Shown: positions 8,691 to 18,491 of the stretch, piece after piece | Layout of the letters: each line of letters starts with the position of its first letter | Numbering within the stretch: position 1 is the stretch's first letter | Assembly: GCF_900456975.1 (NCBI RefSeq) | Contig: NZ_UGYM01000002.1 | Location: forward strand, 3,162,001-3,226,000 | Direction: 5' to 3' | From: Shewanella baltica | GTDB taxonomy: Bacteria; Pseudomonadota; Gammaproteobacteria; Enterobacterales; Shewanellaceae | Length of the DNA: 64,000 nt | Position numbers and translations under genes: made by a program | Notes under the pieces: generated by a model | What the model saw: the letters and a program-made list of their open reading frames with translations, nothing else | Told to the model about the DNA's origin: nothing | The model's database searches: none

Positions 8691-9605
8691 ATGTGGTTTA
8701 AAAATCTTACTCTTTATCGTTTCAATAAACCTTTTGCCGTCGAAACCGAAGCGCTAGAAACTGCGTTGGCCGATTTCACTTTCTCTCCGTGCTCAAGCCA
8801 AGATGTCAGTAAATTTGGTTTCTCTAATGCTTTAGGCAAGAAAGGCAGCTCCTTGGTACACAGTGCCGACAATCGCCATCTGATCTGTGTAACTAAAGAA
8901 GAGAAAATTCTCCCAGGCCAAGTCATCAAAGAAGCCTTAGAAGAAAAAGTCGCCCTCATTGAAGATGAAGAAAATCGTAAGATGGCGAAAAAAGAAAAAG
9001 ATGCGCTAAAAGATGAAATCATTACTAGCCTACTGCCACGCGCTTTTTCACGCCGCAGCCAAACCCATGCTTTGATTTTGCCAGAGCTGGAAATGATCCT
9101 TGTCGACAGTTCAAGTGCCACTAAAGCCGAAGAGCTGTTAGCGTTATTACGTAAAGCGCTCGGTAGTTTGCCGGTGATCCCATTGAGCTTTAAAGCGCCA
9201 GTCGAATCCAATTTAACCGAATGGTTAAAACTTGGCAGCGCGCCATTACCTTTTGAAATGCAAGATGAAGCAGAACTTAAATCCGAAGCGGATGAAGGCG
9301 GCATTGTGCGTTTCAAGCAACAGGATTTAAAAGAAGATGAAGTCTTAGCTCACCTCGCAACAGGTAAGCAAGTCCACAAGTTAGCACTGCATTTCGGCCA
9401 ATCGATTGCACTATTATTGCAATCGGATGCCAGCGTTAAACGCCTTAAATTCTCAGAAGAATTTAGAGCGGGTAACGATGAAGTGGGCACAGACGACCCT
9501 ATGGCACGTTTAGATGCAGACTTTGCCTTAATGGGCAGCGAGTTAGTCGCCTTGATGCATGCACTCGTTGCAGCACTAGGTGGACTCGAAGAAGCACAAG
9601 TTTAA
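8691..9605 (+). CDS. rdgC: Recombination-associated protein RdgC
   Basis: 304 residues, matching the usual length of about 303, starting with the family N-terminus [15 protein letters not shown]. RdgC forms a ring-shaped dimer that binds double-stranded DNA without sequence specificity and limits RecA access; it becomes essential in E. coli strains lacking recombination or replication-restart functions. It sits alone, with a strong terminator about 80 bp downstream. The upstream leader (8400-8690) is shared divergently with the porin gene. Confidence 0.96.
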
Positions 9606-9681
9606 GCCTCAGCGAGTTAGTTAAACTAAATCTGCGACTCACTCGTATTCTCGTATGAATGAGTTGAAATACAGAATAACA

Positions 9682-9717
9682 AAAGGCGCCCCCTCTAAAT
9701 GAGTGGGCGCCTTTTTT
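9682..9717 (+). terminator. Terminator between rdgC and the M61 peptidase gene
   Basis: GGCGCCC ... GGGCGCC stem preceded by AAAA and followed by TTTTTT; usable from both convergent genes. Confidence 0.88.
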
Positions 9718-9782
9718 ATGACAGTTAAACGCCTAAAGTTAAGATATTCGGCTTAATCGCATCAAGCCGAGTGCCACTTAAT

Positions 9783-11600
9783 TTAATCATTAGCTTTAGA
9801 CACTAGCTCGCCTTTATTATTAAACGGCCAATCAATGCCTAACCAAGCCTTGAAGAAGGCTTTTTGCTGTTTAGTCGCTTTCGCATCGCCCTTAAGCACT
9901 AACTTACCGCTTTGCTGCTCCCCAAGGATGAGCTTAACTTGTTTGATTTTATCGTTGCTGAATAATGTTACTTCGATGCTATCGCCAGTCTTAAAGTCTT
10001 TAATGCGCTTATCAAAACCCGCAACAGTCACCTTAAGACCATTAATCGCTAATACTTCATCCCCCGCGACGATACCCGCTCGCCACGCTGGGCCATTACG
10101 CAGTACTTGATCCAACACTAAAGAGCCATGGGCGCTGCTTAACGTCATGCCGGCAAATGCCTCGACTTTTGAATCTTTGCCATAGGACATTGCTAACCCA
10201 GCCTGCGATAACAACTCAGGGAAATCTAAGCTCATCGGGCTATTCACATTTGCCTGCCACCAAGGCGCATAATCTTTGCCGGATAAATCCTTAAGGATAT
10301 GCTGCACATCACTAACCCCATAGCCCTTTGGCACACGGTGATCTTGATATAAACGGCGATGCACATCGCGGTATGAATGCTTTAGCTTAGTATCTTGGAG
10401 CAGCGAGAAATCTAACGCTAAGGAGGTTAAGTAACCCTCAGAATAGATATTCACACTGTGATTAATCGCATAATCACCGCCCGTACTGCTCCACTCTCCT
10501 GCACTCGCCTCGGCAACAGATTGAGTTTCACGCCCAGGGTTGAGTTGGTTTTTCTCAACGCGTTTAGCTAAGTCTTCGAGGAATTCTTTAGGCGTCATCA
10601 CCCCAGCACGCAGCAGTAACTGGCCTTGAAAATAACTGGTAGAGCCTTCGGCCATCCACAGTAATTCCGTCATGTTTTCATGCTGATAATCATAGGGCAC
10701 AAGTCCCGCAGGACGATAGGCCTTTACGTTCCAGGTATGGATAAACTCATGGGATGCTGTGCTAATAAAGCGTAGGTAATCCTTGCGTTCACGGAAACTA
10801 AAACGCGGCAGTTGGATAACCGTAGAATTTAAATGTTCTGTCGCGCCACTGGCGCCGCTGGTGGCATGCACCATATACACATAACGATCAAAGGGATAAT
10901 CATCCCAAATCGCCTTTGCTTGACCACTTAATGCCGTTAAATCCTTAACGACTTTATCGGCGTCATAGTTACCCTCACCCCAAAATACCAACTCATAGTT
11001 TTTGCCATTAGCACTGAATGGCTTATGGGTGCTCACACCGGTTTCGATAGGGGAATCAATTAACACATCGTAATTTTGCGCGATAAAAGAATGCGCTGGC
11101 GTGCCTGAAGCCATACCCGAGTAACTTTGCCACGTTTCAGGAACGTTCAATTGAACCGATACAGGCTCAGAGCGAAATTGCGGGCTATACATGAACACGC
11201 CGCTGGCATCTAAATACGCGTGGCTCGCATCAATATGGCGAACCCTTTGGCCTAATTCATTAGCATACAACTGATAACTAACCGTCACGCTGGTTGGCTG
11301 CGTGAGCGCGACTTGCCATTCACCGCTCGCCGTACGTTTCCATGGGAGTTCATGACCTTGATTGTCTTTAGCGCTAAATAAACGCACACCGTCGGCCAAA
11401 GGCAATACTTGATATTTACCCGTGCGCCACACTGGCAGATTGACCGTAAAATCTGTGGTCTTCACTTCAGGAAAAGTTACACTCACTTGGGCGATATGAT
11501 GCTCGGGTTTAACGAGGTCGATTTGATATTTCACATCGGCCAATACTTGGCCCGAAAATAATACACTTAATATCAAGATTGATAATCTGTTGGGTTTCAC
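9783..11600 (-). CDS. Exported M61-family glycyl aminopeptidase-like protease
   Basis: 605 residues, beginning with GTG at 11600 behind a good ribosome binding site (GGAAG, 6-nt spacing). A signal peptide ends near residue 21 (GQVLA). Zinc motif HEFIHTWN (His284, His288) and a downstream MAEGSTSYFQG segment supply the metal ligands of M61 peptidases. A PDZ domain (about 490-560; VLRNGPAWRAGIVAGDEVLAINGLKV) follows the catalytic domain, as usual for the family. The characterised Sphingomonas homologue releases N-terminal Gly or Ala. Expected location is periplasm or outer face. Transcribed alone. Confidence 0.92.
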   Translation of the reverse strand: MKPNRLSILILSVLFSGQVLADVKYQIDLVKPEHHIAQVSVTFPEVKTTDFTVNLPVWRTGKYQVLPLADGVRLFSAKDNQGHELPWKRTASGEWQVALTQPTSVTVSYQLYANELGQRVRHIDASHAYLDASGVFMYSPQFRSEPVSVQLNVPETWQSYSGMASGTPAHSFIAQNYDVLIDSPIETGVSTHKPFSANGKNYELVFWGEGNYDADKVVKDLTALSGQAKAIWDDYPFDRYVYMVHATSGASGATEHLNSTVIQLPRFSFRERKDYLRFISTASHEFIHTWNVKAYRPAGLVPYDYQHENMTELLWMAEGSTSYFQGQLLLRAGVMTPKEFLEDLAKRVEKNQLNPGRETQSVAEASAGEWSSTGGDYAINHSVNIYSEGYLTSLALDFSLLQDTKLKHSYRDVHRRLYQDHRVPKGYGVSDVQHILKDLSGKDYAPWWQANVNSPMSLDFPELLSQAGLAMSYGKDSKVEAFAGMTLSSAHGSLVLDQVLRNGPAWRAGIVAGDEVLAINGLKVTVAGFDKRIKDFKTGDSIEVTLFSNDKIKQVKLILGEQQSGKLVLKGDAKATKQQKAFFKAWLGIDWPFNNKGELVSKAND

Positions 11601-11734
11601 TCTTGCTTCCTTCTGTTATTATGCTTCTTATGATTTTTCCAAGTATAACAAGTCGATGTAGCATCCTCATTAGGCGCTAACAAAAGCTAACAAAATAAGT
11701 TCCTTGACTTAAGGAATGAGGAATCACAGTTCAA

Positions 11735-13897
11735 ATGCAAAAACTCACGGTTATTTTATTTACTTTGTTGCTGTCACTGCCTTTTAGCGTTCAAAGCCGA
11801 GATCTCGAAGCTGATGAGGTGGAGTTAAGAGAATCGCCACAGCAAATGTATGATGTACTCAACAAATCCATTTCCTTCCCCCTTGCGTTCCAAAACCGTG
11901 ACCAATTTGAGCGTGCAGCCCAAGAACAAGGCTACAGCCCAATCGAATTTGAACAGATTTTGTATCTGCTGACTCGGCTGAATATGGAGCCGAACGTGAA
12001 AACTAAGGTCGGTTTTCAAGACGCAAAAAGCTTGATTGAACTCTTATCTACTGCAGCGCAATCGCCCTACGAACTTGCTATGGTCGCCATGTTGAATGGT
12101 CGTTACCTTGGCCGTACCGAACAGAAATATCAAGAAGCGATTGGCCTATATAACGAAGCGCTCACTCGCATCAACGACAGTTATGACATCGAAGCATTGA
12201 TTCTTAAGCACAATATTCATGAGCACTTAGGCGGCTTACATTTATTGATCCGCCAAGAAGTACCGGCGCTGATGCACTTCCATACATACCGCGACATTGC
12301 CTATAAGCTCAGAAACGATTACTTAATCGCGGCGGCTGAAGCAAGACTGGGGTTCTATTACAATTTTAATCAGCAGCTCACCAAATCATTGCAGCATTAC
12401 AGTGAAGCGATCAGGATCTCCAATCGCTCTAATTACCCGGCGATGAAAACCAATCTGCAATTGCAACTTTCTAAGGTATATCGCGATTTAAAGCAGTGGG
12501 ATGAAGCCCTTAAAAATGCCCACGAAGCCGCTGCCGGTTTTAAAAAAATGGGCAATGACACCTATCTTTCAAGCTGTATGACTGTGATCGCTATGGTCTA
12601 TGGCGAACAAGGGGATTGGAATAAAGCGATTGATTACTACCTTAATGCCCAGCAATTAGATGCCAAACGCGGTAACTATATTGCCCAAGGCCTTAATTTC
12701 CACAATCTTGGGCAAGCCTACTCAAATATTAATGACAATGTTAACGCCCTAAAATATTTACTGATGGCCAATCAAATATTCAAAGAAAAACAAAGCCATC
12801 ATTATCAGGTTTATAACGAACTCTTAATTGGCGAAATCGCGCAAACTAACCAAGATTGGCCGTTGATGATGACCCATGCCGATATCGCATTGGCATTGGC
12901 TATCGACTTAAAACTCGTCAATGAACAAAAAGCAGCCCTCACACTGATTGCCTCGGCGTCGCAAAAATTAGGGGAATTAACCAAAACCATCGATGCCCAA
13001 ACCCGTATCATAGAGCTAGGTAACACCCTTGCAGAGAAAGAGAAAGACTCACCAGTGCCGACCTCAGCCCTTGCGGAGCAACAGCTCAAACTTGAGCTCA
13101 ACATGGTTCAGGGAAAACTTGCCGAGACAGTGAAGGAAAGTAACAGCACCCACACGCTACTGCTTATCTGCTGCCTGATTGCCGGACTCTTGCTGCTGGT
13201 GATTGCGTATATGTTGCATCATCGCCGCAAAACCATGGCAAAAAACGCCGCATTAACCCAACTGAGCCTACAGGAGCCCTTCACCCATAACTTAGGCTAT
13301 GCGGCGCTATTAGCGCACTTAAGTTATAATCAAACTCAAGCGGCGACGACTGCCCTAGGGATTATCGCCTTCCCCGCCCAGCTCACGACCGATCTCGACT
13401 ATGGCCAATATTTTAGTGATGCAGTCACGGCGCAACTGGCCACTCATCTAACCGATGCGCTCACAGCACCTGTGTATGTGATACGCCAAGGGGTATTTGC
13501 AGTGCGTTTCACCCAAGCCGTTGAACCAACGCACGTGCTCAGCCAGATACGCCAAAAACTCGACCAACAGCACATCGTCCATCATTTCCGTCTTGGTTTT
13601 GCCAACTTGCCACTGTTAGCAAAATCAGAAATCAAAATGGCCGCGAAATTAAAGTTCGAAACCGTGCAGATGGCGCTCGCCTGTGCCCGCAGTTTAGAGG
13701 GCAATAACGATTATTTTGTCGCCCTCAGAGCACTCGACTTTGTCCCTCTAAGCTTATTTGCCAATCCGTTATTTTTACACCTTGAAAAAGGCATTGAGCG
13801 CGGGTTAATCAGATTAGATACCAACGGAAATAAAGAGGATGTTCGCTGGCCTTGCTGGGAAAATAACCAAGATAGGCAATTACTGGAAAATATTTGA
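11735..13897 (+). CDS. Exported TPR-repeat protein with one membrane span and a C-terminal cytoplasmic domain
   Basis: 720 residues. A signal peptide (to about residue 21) is followed by a large periplasmic part with TPR-type helix pairs (about 110-430; for example AIDYYLNAQQLDAKRGNYIAQ), a short coiled coil, a single membrane span (about 473-495) and a 220-residue cytoplasmic domain. This is the plan of TPR-GGDEF sensors, but no GG(D/E)EF motif is visible in the C-terminal part, so if it derives from GGDEF it is catalytically dead. It lies 150 bp upstream of a diguanylate cyclase gene on the same strand; a partnership is plausible but unproven. Confidence 0.75.
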   Translation: MQKLTVILFTLLLSLPFSVQSRDLEADEVELRESPQQMYDVLNKSISFPLAFQNRDQFERAAQEQGYSPIEFEQILYLLTRLNMEPNVKTKVGFQDAKSLIELLSTAAQSPYELAMVAMLNGRYLGRTEQKYQEAIGLYNEALTRINDSYDIEALILKHNIHEHLGGLHLLIRQEVPALMHFHTYRDIAYKLRNDYLIAAAEARLGFYYNFNQQLTKSLQHYSEAIRISNRSNYPAMKTNLQLQLSKVYRDLKQWDEALKNAHEAAAGFKKMGNDTYLSSCMTVIAMVYGEQGDWNKAIDYYLNAQQLDAKRGNYIAQGLNFHNLGQAYSNINDNVNALKYLLMANQIFKEKQSHHYQVYNELLIGEIAQTNQDWPLMMTHADIALALAIDLKLVNEQKAALTLIASASQKLGELTKTIDAQTRIIELGNTLAEKEKDSPVPTSALAEQQLKLELNMVQGKLAETVKESNSTHTLLLICCLIAGLLLLVIAYMLHHRRKTMAKNAALTQLSLQEPFTHNLGYAALLAHLSYNQTQAATTALGIIAFPAQLTTDLDYGQYFSDAVTAQLATHLTDALTAPVYVIRQGVFAVRFTQAVEPTHVLSQIRQKLDQQHIVHHFRLGFANLPLLAKSEIKMAAKLKFETVQMALACARSLEGNNDYFVALRALDFVPLSLFANPLFLHLEKGIERGLIRLDTNGNKEDVRWPCWENNQDRQLLENI

Positions 13898-14048
13898 TCA
13901 ATATCAGCAATTAATCACAGAGTCATAGGTAAATCGCATTTGCACTCTACGCCCAGTGTTATAACATTAGTATCATATGAGTTAACAGCTAATCTGGACA
14001 TAGGATCGTCATGTTTTTTAGCCTTGCAGAGTTAGGACAACACTCAGA

Positions 14049-15605
14049 ATGAAGGATTCGAGCGCTACCGTTTCACAACTTGCATTGCTGCAACAGAAAC
14101 TTCATTCGGCCAAACTTGCCCTCGATGAAGTAAATGAAGACAGAAACGCAAAGTTACAGACATTACTGCAATTTATTGGTCACTTAAGCCTCGCCTGTAA
14201 AGGGCAAAATCTTGAGCTAGATAATAAACTCGCCAAACTTCGCCATAACTTAAATACGTTTGAGCGAGTCGATGAGGCATTGCCAGAATTAGTCGATGTC
14301 GAGCGCCTACTAAAAGGCCAATATCACCATGTGATGGTACAACTCGAAGAGAGTCGTACGGGTTTGTCACAGGTGATCCGTCAGATCCAACGCGTTAACT
14401 CTGCACCTGAAAAACTCAAAAAAGAAGTCAATTACTTCAAACAAGATCTGGCTAAACCTTTTCACACAGTTTGGGAATATATTCCTAAAGTTAAGCAAAT
14501 CATCGGCTTCTACGAAACCATATTACAGCTACAATTTAACGAATCTGAAAAACTCGATGTCTTGCCAAAACACAGGCAGCTAGCCCATGAGCTGGCGCAG
14601 ATGATTTCGGAAATCGAGTTTCGTAAAGATCAGCGTGACCAAGTCTTAGTGATCAAAGAAGTGCTCTCTTCTGAGATTGAAGTTGATAGCTTGCTCGAAG
14701 CCTACCAAACCATTTTAGCGTTATTACTTGATAACATCGCCCGCGAGAAATCGGCATCGCAAGAGTTTTTGTTTGCTCTAAACGATGCCTTAGCCGCAGT
14801 GCGTGAAGTGGTCAGTGAATCTTACAACCACAATCAACGCAGCTTTCAACTCAAGACCCAGTTGAATCGTGAGATCAACACCCGCGTCGATAACGCCGGT
14901 GAAATCATTATCGATGTGGAAGATGTCGTCGATCTTAAAGCCCAATTGACTGAGCAACTTAACTCCATTCGTTCGGCATTGGCCCGAAAAGAAGCCTTAG
15001 AGCAAAGAGAACAAGCCTTACTGCGTAAATCGATGGAGACGATGCGCAAAGAGCTTAATGAATTAAGTAACGAGGCAAACACCTACAAAGAGCGTTTGTT
15101 TGAACAGCAAAAACTTAACTTGCTCGACAGCTTAACTCAATTGCCTAACCGTGCCGCGTTAGAAGAGCGCATGGAGCTTGAATACCGTAACTATCAACGG
15201 CATAAATCTCCCCTGTGGGTGGCGGTTGCCGATATCGACCATTTCAAAACTATCAACGACAGCTTTGGTCACAGCACGGGCGACAAAACCCTGCAGGTGA
15301 TTGCGATGGCATTGAAAAACTCGCTACGCGATACAGAGTTTGTTGCCCGTTATGGTGGCGAAGAATTTGTCCTGTTATTACCCGATGTAGCACCTGCCGA
15401 TATCGCTCAACTTTTAAACAGAGTGCGCGAGAAAGTAAAAAATATTCCATTTAAATTTAAAAATCAGAGAATTACAGTTACAGTATCTATAGGGGCTGCG
15501 CAAGTTATGGGAAGTGAGCTCATACATGAGACCTTCGAACGCGCCGATGCAGCACTCTACAAAGCGAAACACGAAAGCAGAGACAGGGTTGTGATTGACG
15601 TATAA
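14049..15605 (+). CDS. GGDEF-domain diguanylate cyclase
   Basis: 518 residues. A long helical N-terminal region with coiled-coil character (1-345) contains no transmembrane span, so the protein is probably cytoplasmic. The C-terminal GGDEF domain (about 352-518) has an intact active site, RYGGEEF (436-440). Five residues upstream, where the allosteric inhibition site normally reads RxxD, this protein has RDTE, so product inhibition may be weakened. The reaction is synthesis of cyclic di-GMP from two GTP. The N-terminal domain resembles regulatory halves found in marine gammaproteobacteria, with no known ligand. Confidence 0.93.
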   Translation: MKDSSATVSQLALLQQKLHSAKLALDEVNEDRNAKLQTLLQFIGHLSLACKGQNLELDNKLAKLRHNLNTFERVDEALPELVDVERLLKGQYHHVMVQLEESRTGLSQVIRQIQRVNSAPEKLKKEVNYFKQDLAKPFHTVWEYIPKVKQIIGFYETILQLQFNESEKLDVLPKHRQLAHELAQMISEIEFRKDQRDQVLVIKEVLSSEIEVDSLLEAYQTILALLLDNIAREKSASQEFLFALNDALAAVREVVSESYNHNQRSFQLKTQLNREINTRVDNAGEIIIDVEDVVDLKAQLTEQLNSIRSALARKEALEQREQALLRKSMETMRKELNELSNEANTYKERLFEQQKLNLLDSLTQLPNRAALEERMELEYRNYQRHKSPLWVAVADIDHFKTINDSFGHSTGDKTLQVIAMALKNSLRDTEFVARYGGEEFVLLLPDVAPADIAQLLNRVREKVKNIPFKFKNQRITVTVSIGAAQVMGSELIHETFERADAALYKAKHESRDRVVIDV

Positions 15606-15661
15606 TTGAGCCCCACTATACGCCTCCTCTAATCACTCCTGTCATGACGAAGGAGTGGTAA

Positions 15662-17017
15662 ATGATAGTAAAAGTCAGCCCTAAAGGCAGCATGGATCAG
15701 CTTTCGCAACTTGAAGTTGATCGTCTCAAAAAAAGTGCCAAAAGCACGCTATATCAACTGTACCGCAACTGCTCCTTAGCAGTACTTGCCGCGGGTTTAA
15801 AAACCGACAACTCTAAAGCCCTATTCGAGCAATACCATGATTTCGACATCCACGTCCTACAACGGGAACGCGGTGTTAAATTAGAACTGGTCAATCCCCC
15901 TGAACAAGCTTTTGTCGATGGCCAAATAATCACCGGCATTCAAGAACATCTGTTCTCAGTCTTACGCGACATCCTCTATATCAGCGACAGATACGACTCG
16001 CTCAAACACATTAATCTGACCAACGCCCACCATATCACCAATGTGGTGTTTGATATTTTACGTAACGCGCGGGCGATTGCCCCCATGAAAGACCCTAACG
16101 TCGTCGTCTGTTGGGGCGGGCACAGTATTAATGCCATCGAATACCAATATACCCGCGAGGTAGGTTATCAACTTGGCCTGAGGGAATTGGACATTTGTAC
16201 TGGCTGTGGTCCTGGCGCGATGGAAGGCCCGATGAAAGGTGCGGCCATAGGTCATGCCAAACAAAGGATGAAAAATGCCCGTTATATTGGTTTGACTGAG
16301 CCAAGTATTATTGCCGCCGAGCCACCGAATCAAATCGTCAATGAACTGGTGATCTTGCCCGATATTGAAAAACGCCTCGAAGCCTTCGTGCGTTTAGGTC
16401 ACGGCATTATTATCTTCCCAGGTGGTGCTGGCACGGCGGAAGAGTTGCTCTATATCTTAGGTATCTTACTCAACGAAGAAAACCAAGAAACCCCTTTCCC
16501 ACTGATCCTCACAGGCCCCACTGAAAGCGCCGATTACTTCATTAAGATTGATGAGTTTATCGCCTCAACCTTAGGCCCTGAAGCTCAGAAAAAGTATCAA
16601 ATCATCATAGATAATCCCACTGAAGTAGCGCGTATCATGAAGAAAAGCATGGAGCAGGTGAAAGCCTATCGCCGCTCAACGGGTGATGCTTACCAATATC
16701 AGTGGGCACTGAAGATTGAATCTGAATTCCAGTTACCTTTTGTCCCGAGCCACGAGGTGATGGCAAACTTGGACTTGCACTTCCAAACCAATAAAGCCGA
16801 GCTTGCCGCCAACCTGCGCAAAGCGTTTTCGGGTATAGTGGCGGGTAACGTCAAGTCGGAAACAATCAAGCACATAGAGCGCGATGGTCCCTTCCAATTG
16901 AAGGGCGATCCTAAACTCATGGATATGATGGATAAGCTCTTGAGTGCATTTGTGCAACAGCAGAGAATGAAGCTTCCCGGAAGCGCTTATATTCCTTGCT
17001 ACCAAATAGTGAAATAG
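15662..17017 (+). CDS. ppnN: Nucleotide 5'-monophosphate nucleosidase PpnN (YgdH)
   Basis: 451 residues against 454 in E. coli. The Rossmann-like LOG-family core carries the phosphoribose-binding motif [10 protein letters not shown] (about residues 253-262), preceded by [14 protein letters not shown], and is flanked by the N- and C-terminal extensions typical of PpnN. The enzyme splits purine and pyrimidine monophosphates into base and ribose 5-phosphate and is stimulated by (p)ppGpp in E. coli. It lies 21 bp before xni on the same strand, so the two may be co-transcribed; the same pairing is found in other gammaproteobacteria. Confidence 0.95.
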   Translation: MIVKVSPKGSMDQLSQLEVDRLKKSAKSTLYQLYRNCSLAVLAAGLKTDNSKALFEQYHDFDIHVLQRERGVKLELVNPPEQAFVDGQIITGIQEHLFSVLRDILYISDRYDSLKHINLTNAHHITNVVFDILRNARAIAPMKDPNVVVCWGGHSINAIEYQYTREVGYQLGLRELDICTGCGPGAMEGPMKGAAIGHAKQRMKNARYIGLTEPSIIAAEPPNQIVNELVILPDIEKRLEAFVRLGHGIIIFPGGAGTAEELLYILGILLNEENQETPFPLILTGPTESADYFIKIDEFIASTLGPEAQKKYQIIIDNPTEVARIMKKSMEQVKAYRRSTGDAYQYQWALKIESEFQLPFVPSHEVMANLDLHFQTNKAELAANLRKAFSGIVAGNVKSETIKHIERDGPFQLKGDPKLMDMMDKLLSAFVQQQRMKLPGSAYIPCYQIVK

Positions 17018-17038
17018 AGAGCGAAACAAAGACACCCC

Positions 17039-17827
17039 ATGAACAAGTTTTTAATCATCGATGGTCTCAACTTGGTTCGCCGCATTTACGCGGCGATCCC
17101 CGATGAAACAGATATGCAAAGCCTCACAGAGCGCGTCAGTTCGGCGTGCACTAAACTGCTGCGGGTGCATCGCCCTACCCATGTGGCTATTGTGTGGGAC
17201 GGTGATGAGATCTCATGGCGTAAACAGCTTTATCCCGATTACAAAAAAGGTCGTAAACCTATGCCAGAACCACTGGCGCAGGGTTTAGTTGCGCTGCAAG
17301 ACCACTTAACCGCAATGCACATTGGCTCTATTTATGCCGCCGCCGAGGCCGATGATGTGATTGCGACACTGGCGATAAAAACCGCCAAAGCGCAAGGTGA
17401 AGCCATAATTGTGTCCACCGACAAAGGTTTTAGTCAGCTTAATCATCGCCAAATTAGTCAATGGGATCACTTTAATCAGCAGTACCTCGATATTGCGGCA
17501 TTGGAACAAAAGCTTGGTGTTGAGCGCAGCCAATTTCTCGACTTGATGGCATTAGCGGGCGACAGCGGTAATAAAATTCCTGGTATTGCGGGCATAGGCC
17601 CTAAGTCGGCAGCCGAGTTATTGAAAACCTTTAGAAGCTTACCGACCTTGTTCTCCTCATTATCTAACCTAGGCGCTAAACAAGCGAAGAAGCTCGCCGA
17701 GGGCAAAGAGATGGCGAGGCTGAGTTATAAGCTGGCGCAGTTACAAACGGACCTACCACTCAATATCAACTTGAAAGACTTTCGCGTGATTGACTCCCCA
17801 CCTGAAAAAACCATCAATCAAGACTAA
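17039..17827 (+). CDS. xni: Flap endonuclease Xni (exonuclease IX-like)
   Basis: 262 residues, slightly longer than E. coli Xni. It is homologous to the 5'-nuclease domain of DNA polymerase I: FLIIDGLNLVRRIYAA at the N-terminus, the acidic cluster AAEADDVIATLA, STDKGFSQL, and a helix-hairpin-helix KIPGIAGIGPKSAAELL. It is expected to cleave branched or flap DNA. As in E. coli Xni, one of the three metal-binding aspartate clusters of the full family appears reduced (LMALAGDSGNKIPG is kept). Downstream of ppnN. Confidence 0.93.
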   Translation: MNKFLIIDGLNLVRRIYAAIPDETDMQSLTERVSSACTKLLRVHRPTHVAIVWDGDEISWRKQLYPDYKKGRKPMPEPLAQGLVALQDHLTAMHIGSIYAAAEADDVIATLAIKTAKAQGEAIIVSTDKGFSQLNHRQISQWDHFNQQYLDIAALEQKLGVERSQFLDLMALAGDSGNKIPGIAGIGPKSAAELLKTFRSLPTLFSSLSNLGAKQAKKLAEGKEMARLSYKLAQLQTDLPLNINLKDFRVIDSPPEKTINQD

Positions 17828-17937
17828 ACTTCTGTTAACACAAAGTTGCAATTAACGCATTTACCTTAGCGCAACAAAAGCGTATTTTATGGACGTGCTC
17901 AAGTGACTCATTTAATGAGGTAAAGGAATAACTATAA

Positions 17938-18360
17938 ATGAAATCAAAAGTTTCAGTAATTATTGGTAGTATTTTTGCCGCCTACGTCGCCTTTGTCGCT
18001 GTGGTTGTACTGGTTTATGAACCAACGCCAGAAGACATGAATTGGGAGGACCGACAGGCCTATAACAGCCAGAAGATGAACGATTTAACCTTAGGGCAAA
18101 ATATCGGTTCAGTAAAAGAATTGCTCGGTAAGGCCGACTTTTCAGAGGCAAAAGCCGTCAAGGAAGCCAAGTTACAGGTGCTTTTTTATCGCACTCACCA
18201 TGAGAAATCAGACGGTGTGACGACCAAAGAGGAATGTACCCCGCTTATTTTTGAAAATGATAAGTTGATTGCTTGGGGCCAAGATACCTATAAGCAATAC
18301 CTCGATGCGGGCACAGACACTGTGCTCACTTCCGCCCACGAGACATTGAGCAGTAAATAA
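17938..18360 (+). CDS. DUF3192 family membrane-anchored protein
   Basis: 140 residues. An N-terminal hydrophobic segment (about 5-27) looks like an uncleaved anchor or signal sequence. The conserved domain follows, with GQNIGSVKELLGKADFSEA, a run resembling SmpA/BamE-type folds, and ECTPLIFENDKLIAWG at its end. DUF3192 proteins are common in Shewanella and Vibrio and have no established function. Ribosome binding site AAGGAA precedes the ATG. Own terminator downstream. Confidence 0.85.
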   Translation: MKSKVSVIIGSIFAAYVAFVAVVVLVYEPTPEDMNWEDRQAYNSQKMNDLTLGQNIGSVKELLGKADFSEAKAVKEAKLQVLFYRTHHEKSDGVTTKEECTPLIFENDKLIAWGQDTYKQYLDAGTDTVLTSAHETLSSK

Positions 18361-18380
18361 ATACGACTGACATCTAAATA

Positions 18381-18408
18381 AAAACGCCACCTAATCGGTG
18401 GCGTTTTT
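18381..18408 (+). terminator. Bidirectional terminator (DUF3192 gene / S9 peptidase gene)
   Basis: AAAACGCCACC-TAATC-GGTGGCGTTTT with flanking A and T runs, between convergent genes. Confidence 0.9.
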
Positions 18409-18491
18409 GTTTTCATAATTAACCAACTGAACGTCTTAGTGATAGCATACCTAGGTCACTCAGTGCGATAGCAATAAGCTAAACCAGTCGC

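Noticed and set aside
8714..9316. 200-codon minus-strand frame inside rdgC
   Set aside because: Fully antisense to a clear rdgC; serine-rich composition typical of a shadow frame.
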